64,000 nucleotides of DNA from Thalassococcus arenae (GTDB lineage: Bacteria; Pseudomonadota; Alphaproteobacteria; Rhodobacterales; Rhodobacteraceae): positions 806,001-870,000 of the forward strand of contig NZ_JAHRWL010000001.1 of NCBI RefSeq assembly GCF_019104745.1. The letters run 5' to 3'. The translations under genes were made by a program, and so were the position numbers. Below are positions 55,132 to 63,794 of this stretch, in pieces. The notes under the pieces were generated by a model. That model was not told where the DNA came from and did not search any database. It worked only from the letters and a program-made list of their open reading frames with translations. Positions within the stretch are counted from its first letter, which is position 1; every line of letters starts with the position of its first letter.

Positions 55132-55240
55132 ATCCGTCCCGAATTCGGGGAAAACCGGACGGATCGCTGCTGCGACCCGCCGAAACCCGGGGTTCGGCCC
55201 CCCACCGATCCGTCCCGAAATCGACCGTTTCAGGACGGAT
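55132..55240. repeat. Tandem pair of hairpins between gltD and the GFA gene
   Basis: ATCCGTCC...GGACGGAT occurs at 55132-55164 and again at 55208-55240, with the same 8-base arms and the extension CGAA after the left arm. The repeats are 76 bases apart. They start 13 bases 3' of the gltD stop. Confidence 0.6.
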
Positions 55241-55252
55241 TGCCGTTGCACA

Positions 55253-56686
55253 TCACTCCGCGGCCACGGCGGTCGTTGCGTTAAGATCCGCCAGAAGCGC
55301 CTCCGCACAATCGCGCCCGTCGCGGATCGCCCAGACCACCAGGCTGGCGCCGCGCACGATGTCGCCCACCGCATAGACTCCCGGCAGGGCCGTGCGGCCG
55401 GTGGTGAACTCGGCCTTGACCGTGCCCCAGCGGGTCACTTCCAGCTCGGGCTGGCCCCACAGCGCGGGCAGGTCCTCGGGCTCGAACCCCAGCGCCTTGA
55501 TGACCAGGTCAGCGGGCTCGTCATAGTCGGAACCCTCAATGATTTCAGGCGCTTGGCGGCCCGTCGCGTCGGGCGGGCCCAGCCGCATCTTCTGCACGAT
55601 GACGGCCTCGACCGGATCGCCCCGGAACCCCTTGGGCGCGGTCAGCCATTCGAACTGCACGCCTTCCTCCTCGGCGTTCTGCACCTCGCGCTGGCTGCCC
55701 GGCATGTTGGCCCGGTCGCGGCGATACAGGCATTTCACGCTGACCGCGCCCTGCCGGATCGCCGTGCGCACGCAATCCATCGCCGTGTCGCCCCCGCCGA
55801 TCACCACCACCCGCTTGCCCTCGGCGTTCAGTTCGCCGCTGTCGAACTCCGGCACCTCGTCGCCGAAAGACTTGCGATTCGAGGCGGTTAGATAGTCGAT
55901 CGCCTTGACGATCCCGTCTGCGCCTGCGCCCGGTCCACCCAGGTCGCGGCTCTTGTAGACGCCGGTCGCGATGATCACCGCGTCGTGCTGCGCGCGGATA
56001 TCCTCGAAGGCCATGGTCCGGCCCACGTCGCAATTCAAGACAAAGCGCGCGCCGCCCTTCGCGAGCTGTTCGTTGCGGCGCATCACCACGTCCTTTTCCA
56101 GCTTGAAGCCGGGGATGCCGTAGGTCAGCAGTCCGCCCGAGCGGTCATAGCGGTCGTAGACGGTGACCTGCACGCCGGCCCGGCGCAGCACGTCGGCGGC
56201 GGCAAGGCCACCGGGGCCGGCGCCGATGATGCCGACGCTCTCGGCGCGTTCCTTGGCCGGCTTGATCGGCTGCACCCAGCCGTTTTCCCAAGCGGTATCA
56301 GTGATATACTTCTCGACCGCGCCGATGGTGACGGTGCCGTGGCCGGATTGCTCGATCACGCAGTTGCCTTCGCACAGCCGGTCCTGCGGGCAGATGCGGC
56401 CGCAGATTTCCGGGAACGTGTTGGTGGCCTGGCTGATCTCGTAGGCTTCCTGCAGGCGGCCCTCGGCGGTCAGGCGCAACCAGTCGGGGATGTTGTTGTG
56501 CAGCGGGCAATGGCTCTGGCAATAGGGCACGCCGCATTGGCTGCAGCGGCTGGCCTGTTCGGCGGCCTTCTGGTCTGCGTACTCTGCGTAAATCTCGTGG
56601 AAATCCTCGCGCCGCACATTGGCGTCGCGTTTTTCGGGCATGTCCCGGTCAACACTCACGAATTTCAGCATCGGCTGCTTGGCCAT
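55253..56686 (-). CDS. gltD: Glutamate synthase (NADPH) small subunit
   Basis: A 477-residue iron-sulfur flavoprotein. The N-terminal domain has two 4Fe-4S motifs (CSQCGVPYCQSHCP and CGRICPQDRLCEGNC). FAD-binding GIIGAGPGGLAAADVLRRAG, NADPH-binding VVIGGGDTAMDCVRTA, and the late GVYAVGDIVRGASLVVWAI follow. It supplies electrons from NADPH to GltB. ATG 56686 with AAGGAG eight bases away is preferred over the TTG at 56692. The order on the minus strand is gltD, GFA gene, gltB. Confidence 0.97.
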   Translation of the reverse strand: MAKQPMLKFVSVDRDMPEKRDANVRREDFHEIYAEYADQKAAEQASRCSQCGVPYCQSHCPLHNNIPDWLRLTAEGRLQEAYEISQATNTFPEICGRICPQDRLCEGNCVIEQSGHGTVTIGAVEKYITDTAWENGWVQPIKPAKERAESVGIIGAGPGGLAAADVLRRAGVQVTVYDRYDRSGGLLTYGIPGFKLEKDVVMRRNEQLAKGGARFVLNCDVGRTMAFEDIRAQHDAVIIATGVYKSRDLGGPGAGADGIVKAIDYLTASNRKSFGDEVPEFDSGELNAEGKRVVVIGGGDTAMDCVRTAIRQGAVSVKCLYRRDRANMPGSQREVQNAEEEGVQFEWLTAPKGFRGDPVEAVIVQKMRLGPPDATGRQAPEIIEGSDYDEPADLVIKALGFEPEDLPALWGQPELEVTRWGTVKAEFTTGRTALPGVYAVGDIVRGASLVVWAIRDGRDCAEALLADLNATTAVAAE

Positions 56687-56911
56687 TCCCAAAGCTCCTT
56701 GGAAGTCTCCCCGGTAGGCTGGCTTTTACTGAAAGCTTTCGGACAATAAAAGTCACAATTGCTGACCTTATATCGCTTTCTTTGACCCACTGCACCACGA
56801 GAGAGGTGGGAATCTGATGATATTTGGGTCCGATTCGGATTTAATTATTCGCTTCTCATTGAATCTAAAGCGTTTATACAGACCACATCCGCAGACCGGG
56901 CAGAACGCTCC
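56687..56911. promoter_or_regulatory. AT-rich divergent promoter region of gltD and uppP
   Basis: 225 bases between divergent starts; 56740-56890 is much richer in A and T than most of the window. It includes TTATAC near 56874 on the uppP side. No known regulator site is certain. Confidence 0.4.
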
Positions 56912-57715
56912 ATGACCCTGACGCATCTCCTTCTCGTCGCCCTGGTGCAGGGAATAACCGAATTTCTGCCGGTCTCATCCTCGGGCCACCTGATTCTGCT
57001 GCCGAATCTCACCGGCCTGCAAGACCAGGGTCAGGTCATCGATGTTGCCGTCCATGTCGGTACGTTGGGCGCCGTGGTGCTGTATTTCTGGTCGGACGTG
57101 AAGATCGCGCTGCACGGCACCACCCGGCTGATACGCGGCAAGGTCGATACCGCTTCGGCCTTTCTTGCCCTTTGCCTGCTGGTCGCCACCATCCCGGTCA
57201 TCCTCTTCGGCCTCGCGCTCAAACTGACCGGCTGGGACGACGCGCTGCGTTCGATCGCGGTGATCGGGTGGACGATGTTGGGCTTCGGCCTCGTGCTTTA
57301 CTGGGCGGATCGCTTTGGAAAACAAGTGAAAACCGCGGAAAACTGGAGCCTGCGCGACGCCCTCGTCATGGGGCTTTGGCAGGCCGTGGCCCTGATTCCC
57401 GGCACGTCGCGGTCGGGCATCACCATCACCGCCGCGCGGCACCTGGGCTATGCCCGCCACGACGCGGCGCGGCTGGCGATGTTGATGTCGATCCCGACCA
57501 TCGTCGCCTCGGGCGCGCTGCTTGGGGTCGAGGTGATCGCCACCGCCGATGCGCAGGCCGCCCGCGACGGCGCCATCGCCGCCGCGATGGCCTTTGCCGC
57601 CGCCTTCGCCGCATTGGCGCTGATGATGCGTCTGCTGCGATCGGTCAGCTTCACGCCTTACGTGATATACCGCGTGATCCTGGGCGTGATTTTGCTTGTC
57701 ATCGCGTACAGTTAA
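56912..57715 (+). CDS. uppP: Undecaprenyl-diphosphatase
   Basis: A 267-residue membrane enzyme that recycles the lipid carrier for wall synthesis. LVQGITEFLPVSSSGHLIL (key EFLPVSSSGH) and the PGTSRSGITITA stretch are the two UppP/BacA active-site boxes. The ATG lacks a strong ribosome site. Its stop codon shares bases with the convergent rlmH stop (TTAA, 57712-57715). Confidence 0.97.
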   Translation: MTLTHLLLVALVQGITEFLPVSSSGHLILLPNLTGLQDQGQVIDVAVHVGTLGAVVLYFWSDVKIALHGTTRLIRGKVDTASAFLALCLLVATIPVILFGLALKLTGWDDALRSIAVIGWTMLGFGLVLYWADRFGKQVKTAENWSLRDALVMGLWQAVALIPGTSRSGITITAARHLGYARHDAARLAMLMSIPTIVASGALLGVEVIATADAQAARDGAIAAAMAFAAAFAALALMMRLLRSVSFTPYVIYRVILGVILLVIAYS

Positions 57716-58182
57716 ACCCGGTGATAGGGCGTTCCCGCCAGGATCGCCGTGGCACGGTAGAGCTGCTCGGCCAGCATCACCCGCGCCAGCATGTGCGGCC
57801 AGACCATCCGGCCCAGCGACAGCACCAGATCGGCGTTGTCGCGCAGGGTGGGGTCGACCCCATCCGCCCCGCCGATGACAAAGGCCGCGTTCGCCGCGCC
57901 CCCGTCGCGCCAGCCTGCCAGCGTGTCGGCGAATTCCGGCGACGACAGCGCCTTGCCGCGTTCGTCCAGCACGCACAGCCGCGCGCCGTCGGGCACCGCG
58001 CGGGTCAGCAAGGCCGCTTCGGCCGCCATGCCACCGCCCTTGCGGTCCTCGACCGCGTGTTCGCTCACCGGCCCGAGGCCAAGGCCCCGGCCCGTTCGCG
58101 TGGCACGGTCCAGATAATCGTCGATCAGATCGCGTTCGGGACCCGCCCGCAGCCGGCCCACAACGCAAAGATGCAGCCGCAC
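57712..58182 (-). CDS. rlmH: 23S rRNA (pseudouridine(1915)-N3)-methyltransferase
   Basis: A 156-residue SPOUT methyltransferase of normal length when started at GTG 58182. LHLCVVGRLRAGPERDLIDDY at the N terminus (key VVGRL), FVIGGADGVD in the knot, and the C-terminal YRATAILAGTPYHR are the RlmH signature. It acts on the assembled 70S ribosome. GTG overlaps the rsfS stop by one base (TAGTG). Its stop overlaps uppP's by four bases. Confidence 0.95.
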   Translation of the reverse strand: MRLHLCVVGRLRAGPERDLIDDYLDRATRTGRGLGLGPVSEHAVEDRKGGGMAAEAALLTRAVPDGARLCVLDERGKALSSPEFADTLAGWRDGGAANAAFVIGGADGVDPTLRDNADLVLSLGRMVWPHMLARVMLAEQLYRATAILAGTPYHRV

Positions 58183-58559
58183 TACTGCGCCTTGGCAGAC
58201 GCCCCGGCGCCGCTTGCCGGCAGCCACATCTTTTCAAGCTGGTAGAATTCGCGCACCTCGGGACGGAAAACGTGGACCACCACGTCGCCGGCATCGATCA
58301 GCACCCAGTCGCCGGTATCCTTGCCTTCGGTCTTGGACAGGACACCGTGATCGTGCTTGAGCGTTTCCACCAGTTTCTCGGAAATCGCCGCGACCTGCCG
58401 CGACGACCGGCCCGAACAGACCACCATGTAATCGCAGACAGAGGTCTTGCCGCGCAGGTCGATCTGCACGACGTCTTCGGCCTTGTTGTCATCGAGAGAA
58501 GCGAGAACCGCGGACAGAAGCGTCTCGGCGGTGATCGCGGTGTCGAGCGCCCCGCTCAT
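58182..58559 (-). CDS. rsfS: Ribosomal silencing factor RsfS (Iojap)
   Basis: A 125-residue Iojap-fold protein. DDNKAEDVVQIDLRGKTSVCDYMVVCSGRSSRQV (key KTSVCDYMVVCSGRS) and DWVLIDAGDVVVHVF are the family signature. It binds uL14 on the large subunit and blocks joining of the subunits in slow growth. It is first in the rsfS-rlmH pair, a common order. The C terminus has an Ala/Ser tail. Confidence 0.96.
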   Translation of the reverse strand: MSGALDTAITAETLLSAVLASLDDNKAEDVVQIDLRGKTSVCDYMVVCSGRSSRQVAAISEKLVETLKHDHGVLSKTEGKDTGDWVLIDAGDVVVHVFRPEVREFYQLEKMWLPASGAGASAKAQ

Positions 58560-58694
58560 GCGGGGATCCCGGGCTGCGGCATCCGCCGCATGGGTCGTGA
58601 TTGACAGGACATCGTCCTCCTTGTCGCTACGCGCCGGTCAGCCCCGGCACACGGCATGGAATAAAGGTAACACCGCGCGTGCGAAATCTCAATG

Positions 58695-59231
58695 TCACGC
58701 GGTGTTTTCGCAGGGTCCGACCGGCCTGCCTGCCTGCCGCATCATCGCCAGATAGCGTCTGACCGGGGTCGGGCGCAACAGCGGACGCGGCGTGCCACCG
58801 TCAATCGCGATTTCGGCGCTGACCGGGACGTCCATGTCGGGGCCGCCATCGACGGTGCACAGTCCGAAAGACAGCGACAGGCTGCCGGACGTGCCTTGCG
58901 GATCTTCGGTTTCCCAGGTCCGCGCGGCGGCTTGCGCGGCCCGCAGCGCCGGCAGGTCGCGATCGGCCACTGAAAAAGCACTTTGACGACCCGATGTCTG
59001 TCGGTCGAGCACGAACTCCCCGCCGGCCGTTTGCCCGTCGCGCGTCGCAACCAGCACCAACCGCGCGCTACCGGGGATGATTTCCAGACCCTCCGGCAGA
59101 TGCGCAATGACCCGGTAGACGGCGGGATCGGCGGACAGGGGATCGGTTGTGCCGAGCCTGGCGGCCGTGACGGCATCGATGGCGGTACAGCCTTGAAGGG
59201 CAAGGGCGAGAATGAGCAGGATACGGATCAT
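58695..59231 (-). CDS. Hypothetical lipoprotein
   Basis: A 178-residue protein with lipobox L-A-L-Q-G-C (Cys15 after MIRILLILALALQG). The mature part is mostly beta, with strands LEIIPGSARLVLVATRDG and SGSLSLSFGLC, and two late Cys. I recognise no family. It is divergent from the DUF2975 gene over a 69-base AT-rich gap and might share its control. Confidence 0.7.
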   Translation of the reverse strand: MIRILLILALALQGCTAIDAVTAARLGTTDPLSADPAVYRVIAHLPEGLEIIPGSARLVLVATRDGQTAGGEFVLDRQTSGRQSAFSVADRDLPALRAAQAAARTWETEDPQGTSGSLSLSFGLCTVDGGPDMDVPVSAEIAIDGGTPRPLLRPTPVRRYLAMMRQAGRPVGPCENTA

Positions 59232-59300
59232 CGTTTACCTCTTGTGGAATCATTTTTAATTGTTTTACATTAAATAATCAAATTCAGGCAAGAGACCCGC
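59232..59300. promoter_or_regulatory. AT-rich divergent promoter with dyad
   Basis: 69 bases between the divergent lipoprotein and DUF2975 genes. TTAAT-N8-ATTAA at 59256-59273 is an inverted repeat in the middle and a possible site for the small XRE regulator encoded downstream. Confidence 0.4.
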
Positions 59301-59837
59301 ATGACCCACCTTCCGCATCGCACCCGCCGCATCGCCCACGCGCTGTTCCTGTCGGTTACTATCCTGATGGCGGCCATCGTCGGGCTGCTGATCTACGTCA
59401 CCGCCGTGCCAACGCTGCTCGTGGCCGAGCGCGCGCACAGCTTCGGTCTGGAGGTGGCCTGGCCGGTGAGCGGCACCGCCCGCGCGGCCCTGGTGGCCTG
59501 CGCCTGGATGTCGGCGGGCATCGCGCTGTTCACGCTGTCGCAGGTCGCGCGGCTGTTCCGCGCCTATGCCGACGACGCCGCGCTGACGCCGAACGCTGCG
59601 CGCGCGATTCGCGGCATCGGGCTGGGCCTGGTCGCGCAGGCATTCTGGAGCCTGCTGCTGCACCCGCTGAGCGGTCTGGCCCTGACGATGGACGCGCCGG
59701 TGGGGCAGCGGATGCTGGCCATCGCGATCCAGTCCGATGCTATCGGAACGGCGCTCGCCGGCGGTCTGATGCTGCTGATCGGGATCGTCATGACCCAAGC
59801 GGTCGCAGTGGCCCGCGAGAACGAAGGTTTCGTCTGA
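59301..59837 (+). CDS. DUF2975 membrane protein
   Basis: A 178-residue protein with about four helices (LFLSVTILMAAIVGLLIYV, AALVACAWMSAGIALFTL, GIGLGLVAQAFWSLLL, ALAGGLMLLIGIVM). The ALFTLSQVARLFRAYADDAALT motif near residue 75 matches DUF2975. This family is nearly always paired with a small YozG-type XRE regulator, as here; the two genes overlap by one base. Function is unknown, and it may be the regulated or sensing partner. Confidence 0.85.
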   Translation: MTHLPHRTRRIAHALFLSVTILMAAIVGLLIYVTAVPTLLVAERAHSFGLEVAWPVSGTARAALVACAWMSAGIALFTLSQVARLFRAYADDAALTPNAARAIRGIGLGLVAQAFWSLLLHPLSGLALTMDAPVGQRMLAIAIQSDAIGTALAGGLMLLIGIVMTQAVAVARENEGFV

Positions 59838-60055
59838 TGCAGATCGTCGTTCGCCTGGACGTGATGCTGGCACAGCGCAAGATGCGGTCGCGCGAACTGG
59901 CCGAACGGGTCGGCATCACCGAACAGAACATCAGCCTGCTGAAATCCGGCAAGGTCAAGGGCATCCGGTTCGAGACACTGGCGCGGATCTGCGCGGTACT
60001 GGATTGCCAGCCCGGCGACCTGCTGGAGGCCTTGCCCGACGATCAGGCGCCGTAG
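59837..60055 (+). CDS. XRE-family regulator, YozG type
   Basis: A 72-residue single helix-turn-helix protein. MLAQRKMRSRELAERVGITEQNISLLKSGKVKGIRFETL contains the HTH (key ELAERVGITEQNISLL), followed by ICAVLDCQPGDLLE. YozG-type proteins accompany DUF2975 membrane proteins. It starts on the last base of the DUF2975 stop (TGATG). It overlaps the convergent ALDH16 gene by 13 bases. Confidence 0.92.
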   Translation: MQIVVRLDVMLAQRKMRSRELAERVGITEQNISLLKSGKVKGIRFETLARICAVLDCQPGDLLEALPDDQAP

Positions 60056-62382
60056 GGCACCCAGACGGTCTTGACCTCGGTCGCGGCGTCGAGGAATTCG
60101 CGCCCCTCGCCCTCGGCGCCCAGCCAGTCGCGGGAATGGCCGTTGTTGACCCAGGTCCGTTTCAGATTCCCTGCGGCCCCTCGCTCGATCTCGGCGGCCA
60201 GGTCGGTCGAGGAAAAGGACCAGACCGCCTCGACATCGGCATGGGTGGCCAGGGTCGGCGCCAGGTCGGCATGCGATCCGGTCAGGATGTTGACCACACC
60301 GCCCGGAACGTCGGACGTATCCAGCACCTGGTAGAAATCGGTGGCGGCCAGCGGGAAGGGTTCCGAGGCGACCAGCACCACGCGGTTGCCCATGGCAATG
60401 GCGGGCGCCATGACCGATACAAGACCCAGAAGCGGAACATCGTCGGGACACAGGGCGCAGATCACACCGCAGGGTTCCCGCAATGCCATCGCCACGCCGC
60501 GCAATGGCGCCTGCGCCACCCGCCCGTCGAATTTGTCTGCCCAGGCAGCATAGGTGAACAGCCGCGCGACGGCGGCGTCGACTTCCTTGGCGCCGGACTT
60601 GCCGCCGGTCATGCGGTCGATCTGCGCGGCGAATTCCGATCCGCGCGCGGCGAGGTTCTCGGCGATGTAATAGATCACCTGCGCCCTCAGATGCGCCGTG
60701 GCGCTGGACCAGCCCGATGCACCGCGTGCCGCCTCGACCGCGTTGCGGATGTCCTTGCGGTTGGCGATCGGCGCCTGCCCGATCAGCCGGCCGCGCCGGT
60801 CAAAGACGTTGCGGGCATAGCCGCCATCGGGGCGGGCCTGCTTGCCGCCGACATAAAGCTTGGCGGTGCGGTCGACCGGTTGCGGTTCGGCCTCGTCGCC
60901 GTCGAAGGCGGCGACGGGTTTCAACGCCTTGGGCTTGCCCCCTGGCCGTGTATAGGCCGCCAGCCCTTCCCAGCCGCCTTCGCGGCCGAACCCGCTTTCG
61001 CGCACGCCGCCAAAGGGGGCCGCGGCGTCGAACAGGTTGGTGCCGTTCACCCAGACGACGCCCGCCGCCAGCCGGGGCGCCACGTCAAGCGCGGTGTTGA
61101 TGTTTTCCGACCAGACCGTCGCGGCCAGCCCGTATCGGGTGTTGTTGGCCATCTGCACCGCCTCGTCCGGCGTGCGGAACGTCGACGACACCAGCACCGG
61201 GCCGAAGATCTCCTCCTGCATCAGCGGCGAGGCGGGCGACAGGCCTGAAATCAGGGTCGGCGGGTAGAAACAGCCATCGGGCAGCGGACAAGCGGCGCGA
61301 TAGGTCTCGCCTTCGGCATTGGCATCGACCAGCGCGGCGATGCGGTTGCGCTGGAGCGGATCGACGATGGCGCCCACATCGACCGACTTGTCCAGCGGAT
61401 CGCCGATGCGCAGCTTGTCCATCCGCGCGCGCAGCTTGGCATGGAAGCGCGGTGCAATGCCTTCCTGCACCAGCAGCCGCGACCCCGCGCAACAGACCTG
61501 GCCCTGGTTGAACCAGATCGCGTCGACCAGCCCCTCGACCGCGGAATCCAGATCGGCATCTTCGAACACGATGTAGGGCGACTTGCCGCCCAGTTCGAGC
61601 GTCAGCGGTATGCCGCGGCCCGCCGTTGCCTGCCGGATGCGGCGGCCCACCTCGGTCGAGCCGGTGAACGCGATCTTGTCCACATCCGCGTTGACGATCA
61701 TCTCGCCCACGGCGCCGTCGCCGGTAACGATGTTCACCACCCCCTTGGGCAGCCCGGCCTGGCGGCAGATATCGGCGAACAGCAGCGCGGTCAGCGACGT
61801 CCATTCCGCCGGTTTCAGAACCACGGTGTTGCCCATGGCCAGCGCCGGCGCGACCTTCCAGGCCAACATCAGCAGCGGGAAATTCCACGGAATGATCTGG
61901 CCGCACACACCCAGTGGTTCGCGGCCGGGCAATTCCGCCTCCATCAGCTGGGCATAGCCCGCATGGTGGTAGAAATGCCGCTGCGCCAGCGGGATATCGA
62001 TGTCGCGGCTTTCGCGGATCGGCTTGCCGTTGTCGAGCGTTTCCAGCACCGCGAACAGCCGCGAATGCTTTTGCAACAGCCGCGCGATTGCATACAGATA
62101 CCGCGCCCGCCCCCTGCCGCCCAGCCGCGCCCACTTGCCCTGCGCGGCCCGCGCCGCGGCGACGGCGGCATCCACATCGGCCTGCGTGGCCTGAGAGAGC
62201 GTCGCCAGCACCTCGCCGGTCGCCGGGTTGCGGCTGTCGAAGCCGTCGCCTGGATCGGTGAAGACCCCGTCGATGAAATGTCCGAACCGGTCGCCCTGAT
62301 CCACCAGCCAGGCCAACGCATCGCCGGCGGCTTCAGGCGCGGGGCCGTAATCCATGCTATCGAAGATTTGCTTGACGGTCAT
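60043..62382 (-). CDS. Aldehyde dehydrogenase, ALDH16 family (1.5-domain)
   Basis: A 779-residue NAD-type aldehyde dehydrogenase. The first domain (about 1-490) is complete, with WNFPL at about 166, Glu263 in LELGGKSP and catalytic Cys297 in GQVCCAG. The second region (about 510-779) is a partial ALDH-like domain with REPCGVICALCPDD and GGVVNILTGSH but no catalytic Cys or Glu motif. This layout is that of bacterial ALDH16, a family with a known structure from the related genus Loktanella. Next to deoC it may oxidise acetaldehyde. ATG 62382 overlaps the stop of the upstream small gene. Confidence 0.92.
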   Translation of the reverse strand: MTVKQIFDSMDYGPAPEAAGDALAWLVDQGDRFGHFIDGVFTDPGDGFDSRNPATGEVLATLSQATQADVDAAVAAARAAQGKWARLGGRGRARYLYAIARLLQKHSRLFAVLETLDNGKPIRESRDIDIPLAQRHFYHHAGYAQLMEAELPGREPLGVCGQIIPWNFPLLMLAWKVAPALAMGNTVVLKPAEWTSLTALLFADICRQAGLPKGVVNIVTGDGAVGEMIVNADVDKIAFTGSTEVGRRIRQATAGRGIPLTLELGGKSPYIVFEDADLDSAVEGLVDAIWFNQGQVCCAGSRLLVQEGIAPRFHAKLRARMDKLRIGDPLDKSVDVGAIVDPLQRNRIAALVDANAEGETYRAACPLPDGCFYPPTLISGLSPASPLMQEEIFGPVLVSSTFRTPDEAVQMANNTRYGLAATVWSENINTALDVAPRLAAGVVWVNGTNLFDAAAPFGGVRESGFGREGGWEGLAAYTRPGGKPKALKPVAAFDGDEAEPQPVDRTAKLYVGGKQARPDGGYARNVFDRRGRLIGQAPIANRKDIRNAVEAARGASGWSSATAHLRAQVIYYIAENLAARGSEFAAQIDRMTGGKSGAKEVDAAVARLFTYAAWADKFDGRVAQAPLRGVAMALREPCGVICALCPDDVPLLGLVSVMAPAIAMGNRVVLVASEPFPLAATDFYQVLDTSDVPGGVVNILTGSHADLAPTLATHADVEAVWSFSSTDLAAEIERGAAGNLKRTWVNNGHSRDWLGAEGEGREFLDAATEVKTVWVPYGA

Positions 62383-62678
62383 GCGAATGGGCCTTTCAGC
62401 GCGTGGTAGACGACATAGGCGATCCAGCAGAAAGCGACGGTCCATAGCACCAGTTGCACCCACCGCGTGCGCCGATGAAGCGCCGCGTAGTCCCGCAGAG
62501 CGTCGGGCAATCGTCCATCCGGCGGCGGCATGAACAAGGGCTCGGGTCCCAGCAGTCGCTGCATCGGGGTCGGCAGGTCGCGCACGGCGCGGCGGATGCG
62601 TCCTCGCCTCCACGCCGTGGACAGGACGATCAGCATGAAAAACAAAGCCGCCGCCGCGTATTCCGGGGTCAACTGCAT
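62379..62678 (-). CDS. Small membrane protein between deoC and ALDH16
   Basis: A 99-residue protein with two helices at its ends: MQLTPEYAAAALFFMLIVLSTAWRRG (key AAALFFMLIVLSTA) and WVQLVLWTVAFCWIAYVVYH. Between them is a basic, Pro-rich cytoplasmic part (RIRRAVRDLPTPMQRL). ATG 62678 lies just after the deoC stop; ATG 62696 would overlap it. Its stop overlaps the ALDH16 start by four bases. No family is recognised. Position in the unit suggests a membrane anchor, as inference. Confidence 0.78.
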   Translation of the reverse strand: MQLTPEYAAAALFFMLIVLSTAWRRGRIRRAVRDLPTPMQRLLGPEPLFMPPPDGRLPDALRDYAALHRRTRWVQLVLWTVAFCWIAYVVYHALKGPFA

Positions 62679-62682
62679 CGCC

Positions 62683-63672
62683 TTACCCCATCGCATGCCG
62701 CCAGGACGCCGAATAGGCGCCGGTCACATGGTGTTCCAGCTGCCGCTCGATATCGCCCAACAGCGACGAGGCGCCGAAGCGGAACAGGTCGGGCCGCAGC
62801 CAGCGATCGCCCAGTTCCTCCTTGACCAGTGCAAGATAGGTCAGGCTGTCCTTTGCCTTGGAAATCCCGCCCGCGGGTTTGTAGCCGACGCGAAACCCCG
62901 TCGCCTCGTGATAGTCCCGGATCGCCCGCATCATCACCAGGCTGACCGGCAGCGTGGCATTGACGCTTTCCTTGCCGGTCGACGTTTTGATGAAATCGGC
63001 CCCCGCCATCATGCAGACCAGCGAGGCGCGCGCGACGTTCTGCAGCGTGCCCAGTTCCCCGGTGGCCAGGATCGCCTTGACATGCGCTTCGCCGCAGGCG
63101 GCGCGGAAGGTTCGCATTTCGTCGTACAGCGCCTGCCAGTTTCCGGTCAGCACATGGCGACGCGAGATGACGATGTCGATCTCGGCGGCGCCTGCTTTGA
63201 CGCTTTCCTCGATCTCGGCGACGCGCAGGTGAAACGGCGACAGGCCGGCGGGAAAGCCGGTGCTGACCGCGGCGACGGGAATGCCGCTGCCCTGCAGCGC
63301 CGCGACGGCCGGGGCGATCATGTCGTGATAGACGCAGACGGCGCCGACGGTCAGCCCCGGCATGCCGATGGTGTCCAGCAGGTCGGCGCGCACCGGCTGG
63401 CGCGCCTTGGAACACAACCGGGCCACGCGCCCCGCCGTGTCGTCGCCCGCCAGCGTCGTCAGGTCGATGCAGGAAATCGCCCGGGCAAGCCAGGCCGCCT
63501 GATGCGCCTTCTTGACGGATCGCCGCCCCGGCAGGGTCGCCGCGCGGCGTTCGATAGCCGAGCGGTTGGCGCGGGCGCGCATCACCCAGTCCATGTCCAG
63601 CGACATGCCCGGATTGCGGGGTTCGGTCACCTGGGGAAGCTGGTCGAGCCCTGACTTCTGCGCGGTGTGCAT
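62683..63672 (-). CDS. deoC: Deoxyribose-phosphate aldolase
   Basis: A 329-residue aldolase of the long (eukaryote-like) type. The Schiff-base lysine is in ADFIKTSTGKE, and the second lysine in GYKPAGGI. LTTLAGDDT and AVCVYHDMI are near the N terminus, and EIDIVISRRHVLTG in the middle. It splits 2-deoxyribose-5-phosphate to glyceraldehyde-3-phosphate and acetaldehyde in deoxynucleoside use. ATG 63672 has GAGGA upstream. It heads a leftward unit with the small membrane protein and ALDH16. Confidence 0.96.
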   Translation of the reverse strand: MHTAQKSGLDQLPQVTEPRNPGMSLDMDWVMRARANRSAIERRAATLPGRRSVKKAHQAAWLARAISCIDLTTLAGDDTAGRVARLCSKARQPVRADLLDTIGMPGLTVGAVCVYHDMIAPAVAALQGSGIPVAAVSTGFPAGLSPFHLRVAEIEESVKAGAAEIDIVISRRHVLTGNWQALYDEMRTFRAACGEAHVKAILATGELGTLQNVARASLVCMMAGADFIKTSTGKESVNATLPVSLVMMRAIRDYHEATGFRVGYKPAGGISKAKDSLTYLALVKEELGDRWLRPDLFRFGASSLLGDIERQLEHHVTGAYSASWRHAMG

Positions 63673-63763
63673 CGTTGTCCTCGTGTCTTGCTCTGAAACG
63701 GTGACACGCGACCGGGACAGAGGCAAGCGCTGCCGTCGCGGCGGATTCCCGCCCGGCCCTTGA

Positions 63764-63780
63764 TTGCGAACAATTCGCAT
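63764..63780. promoter_or_regulatory. Candidate operator between deoC and the metal transporter gene
   Basis: TTGCGAACAATTCGCAT contains the near-perfect dyad TGCGAA-CAA-TTCGCA (63765-63779), about 93-107 bases upstream of the deoC start. It matches the dyad at 27983-27999 at 13 of 17 bases. Confidence 0.45.
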
Positions 63781-63794
63781 TATCATTGACTTTG

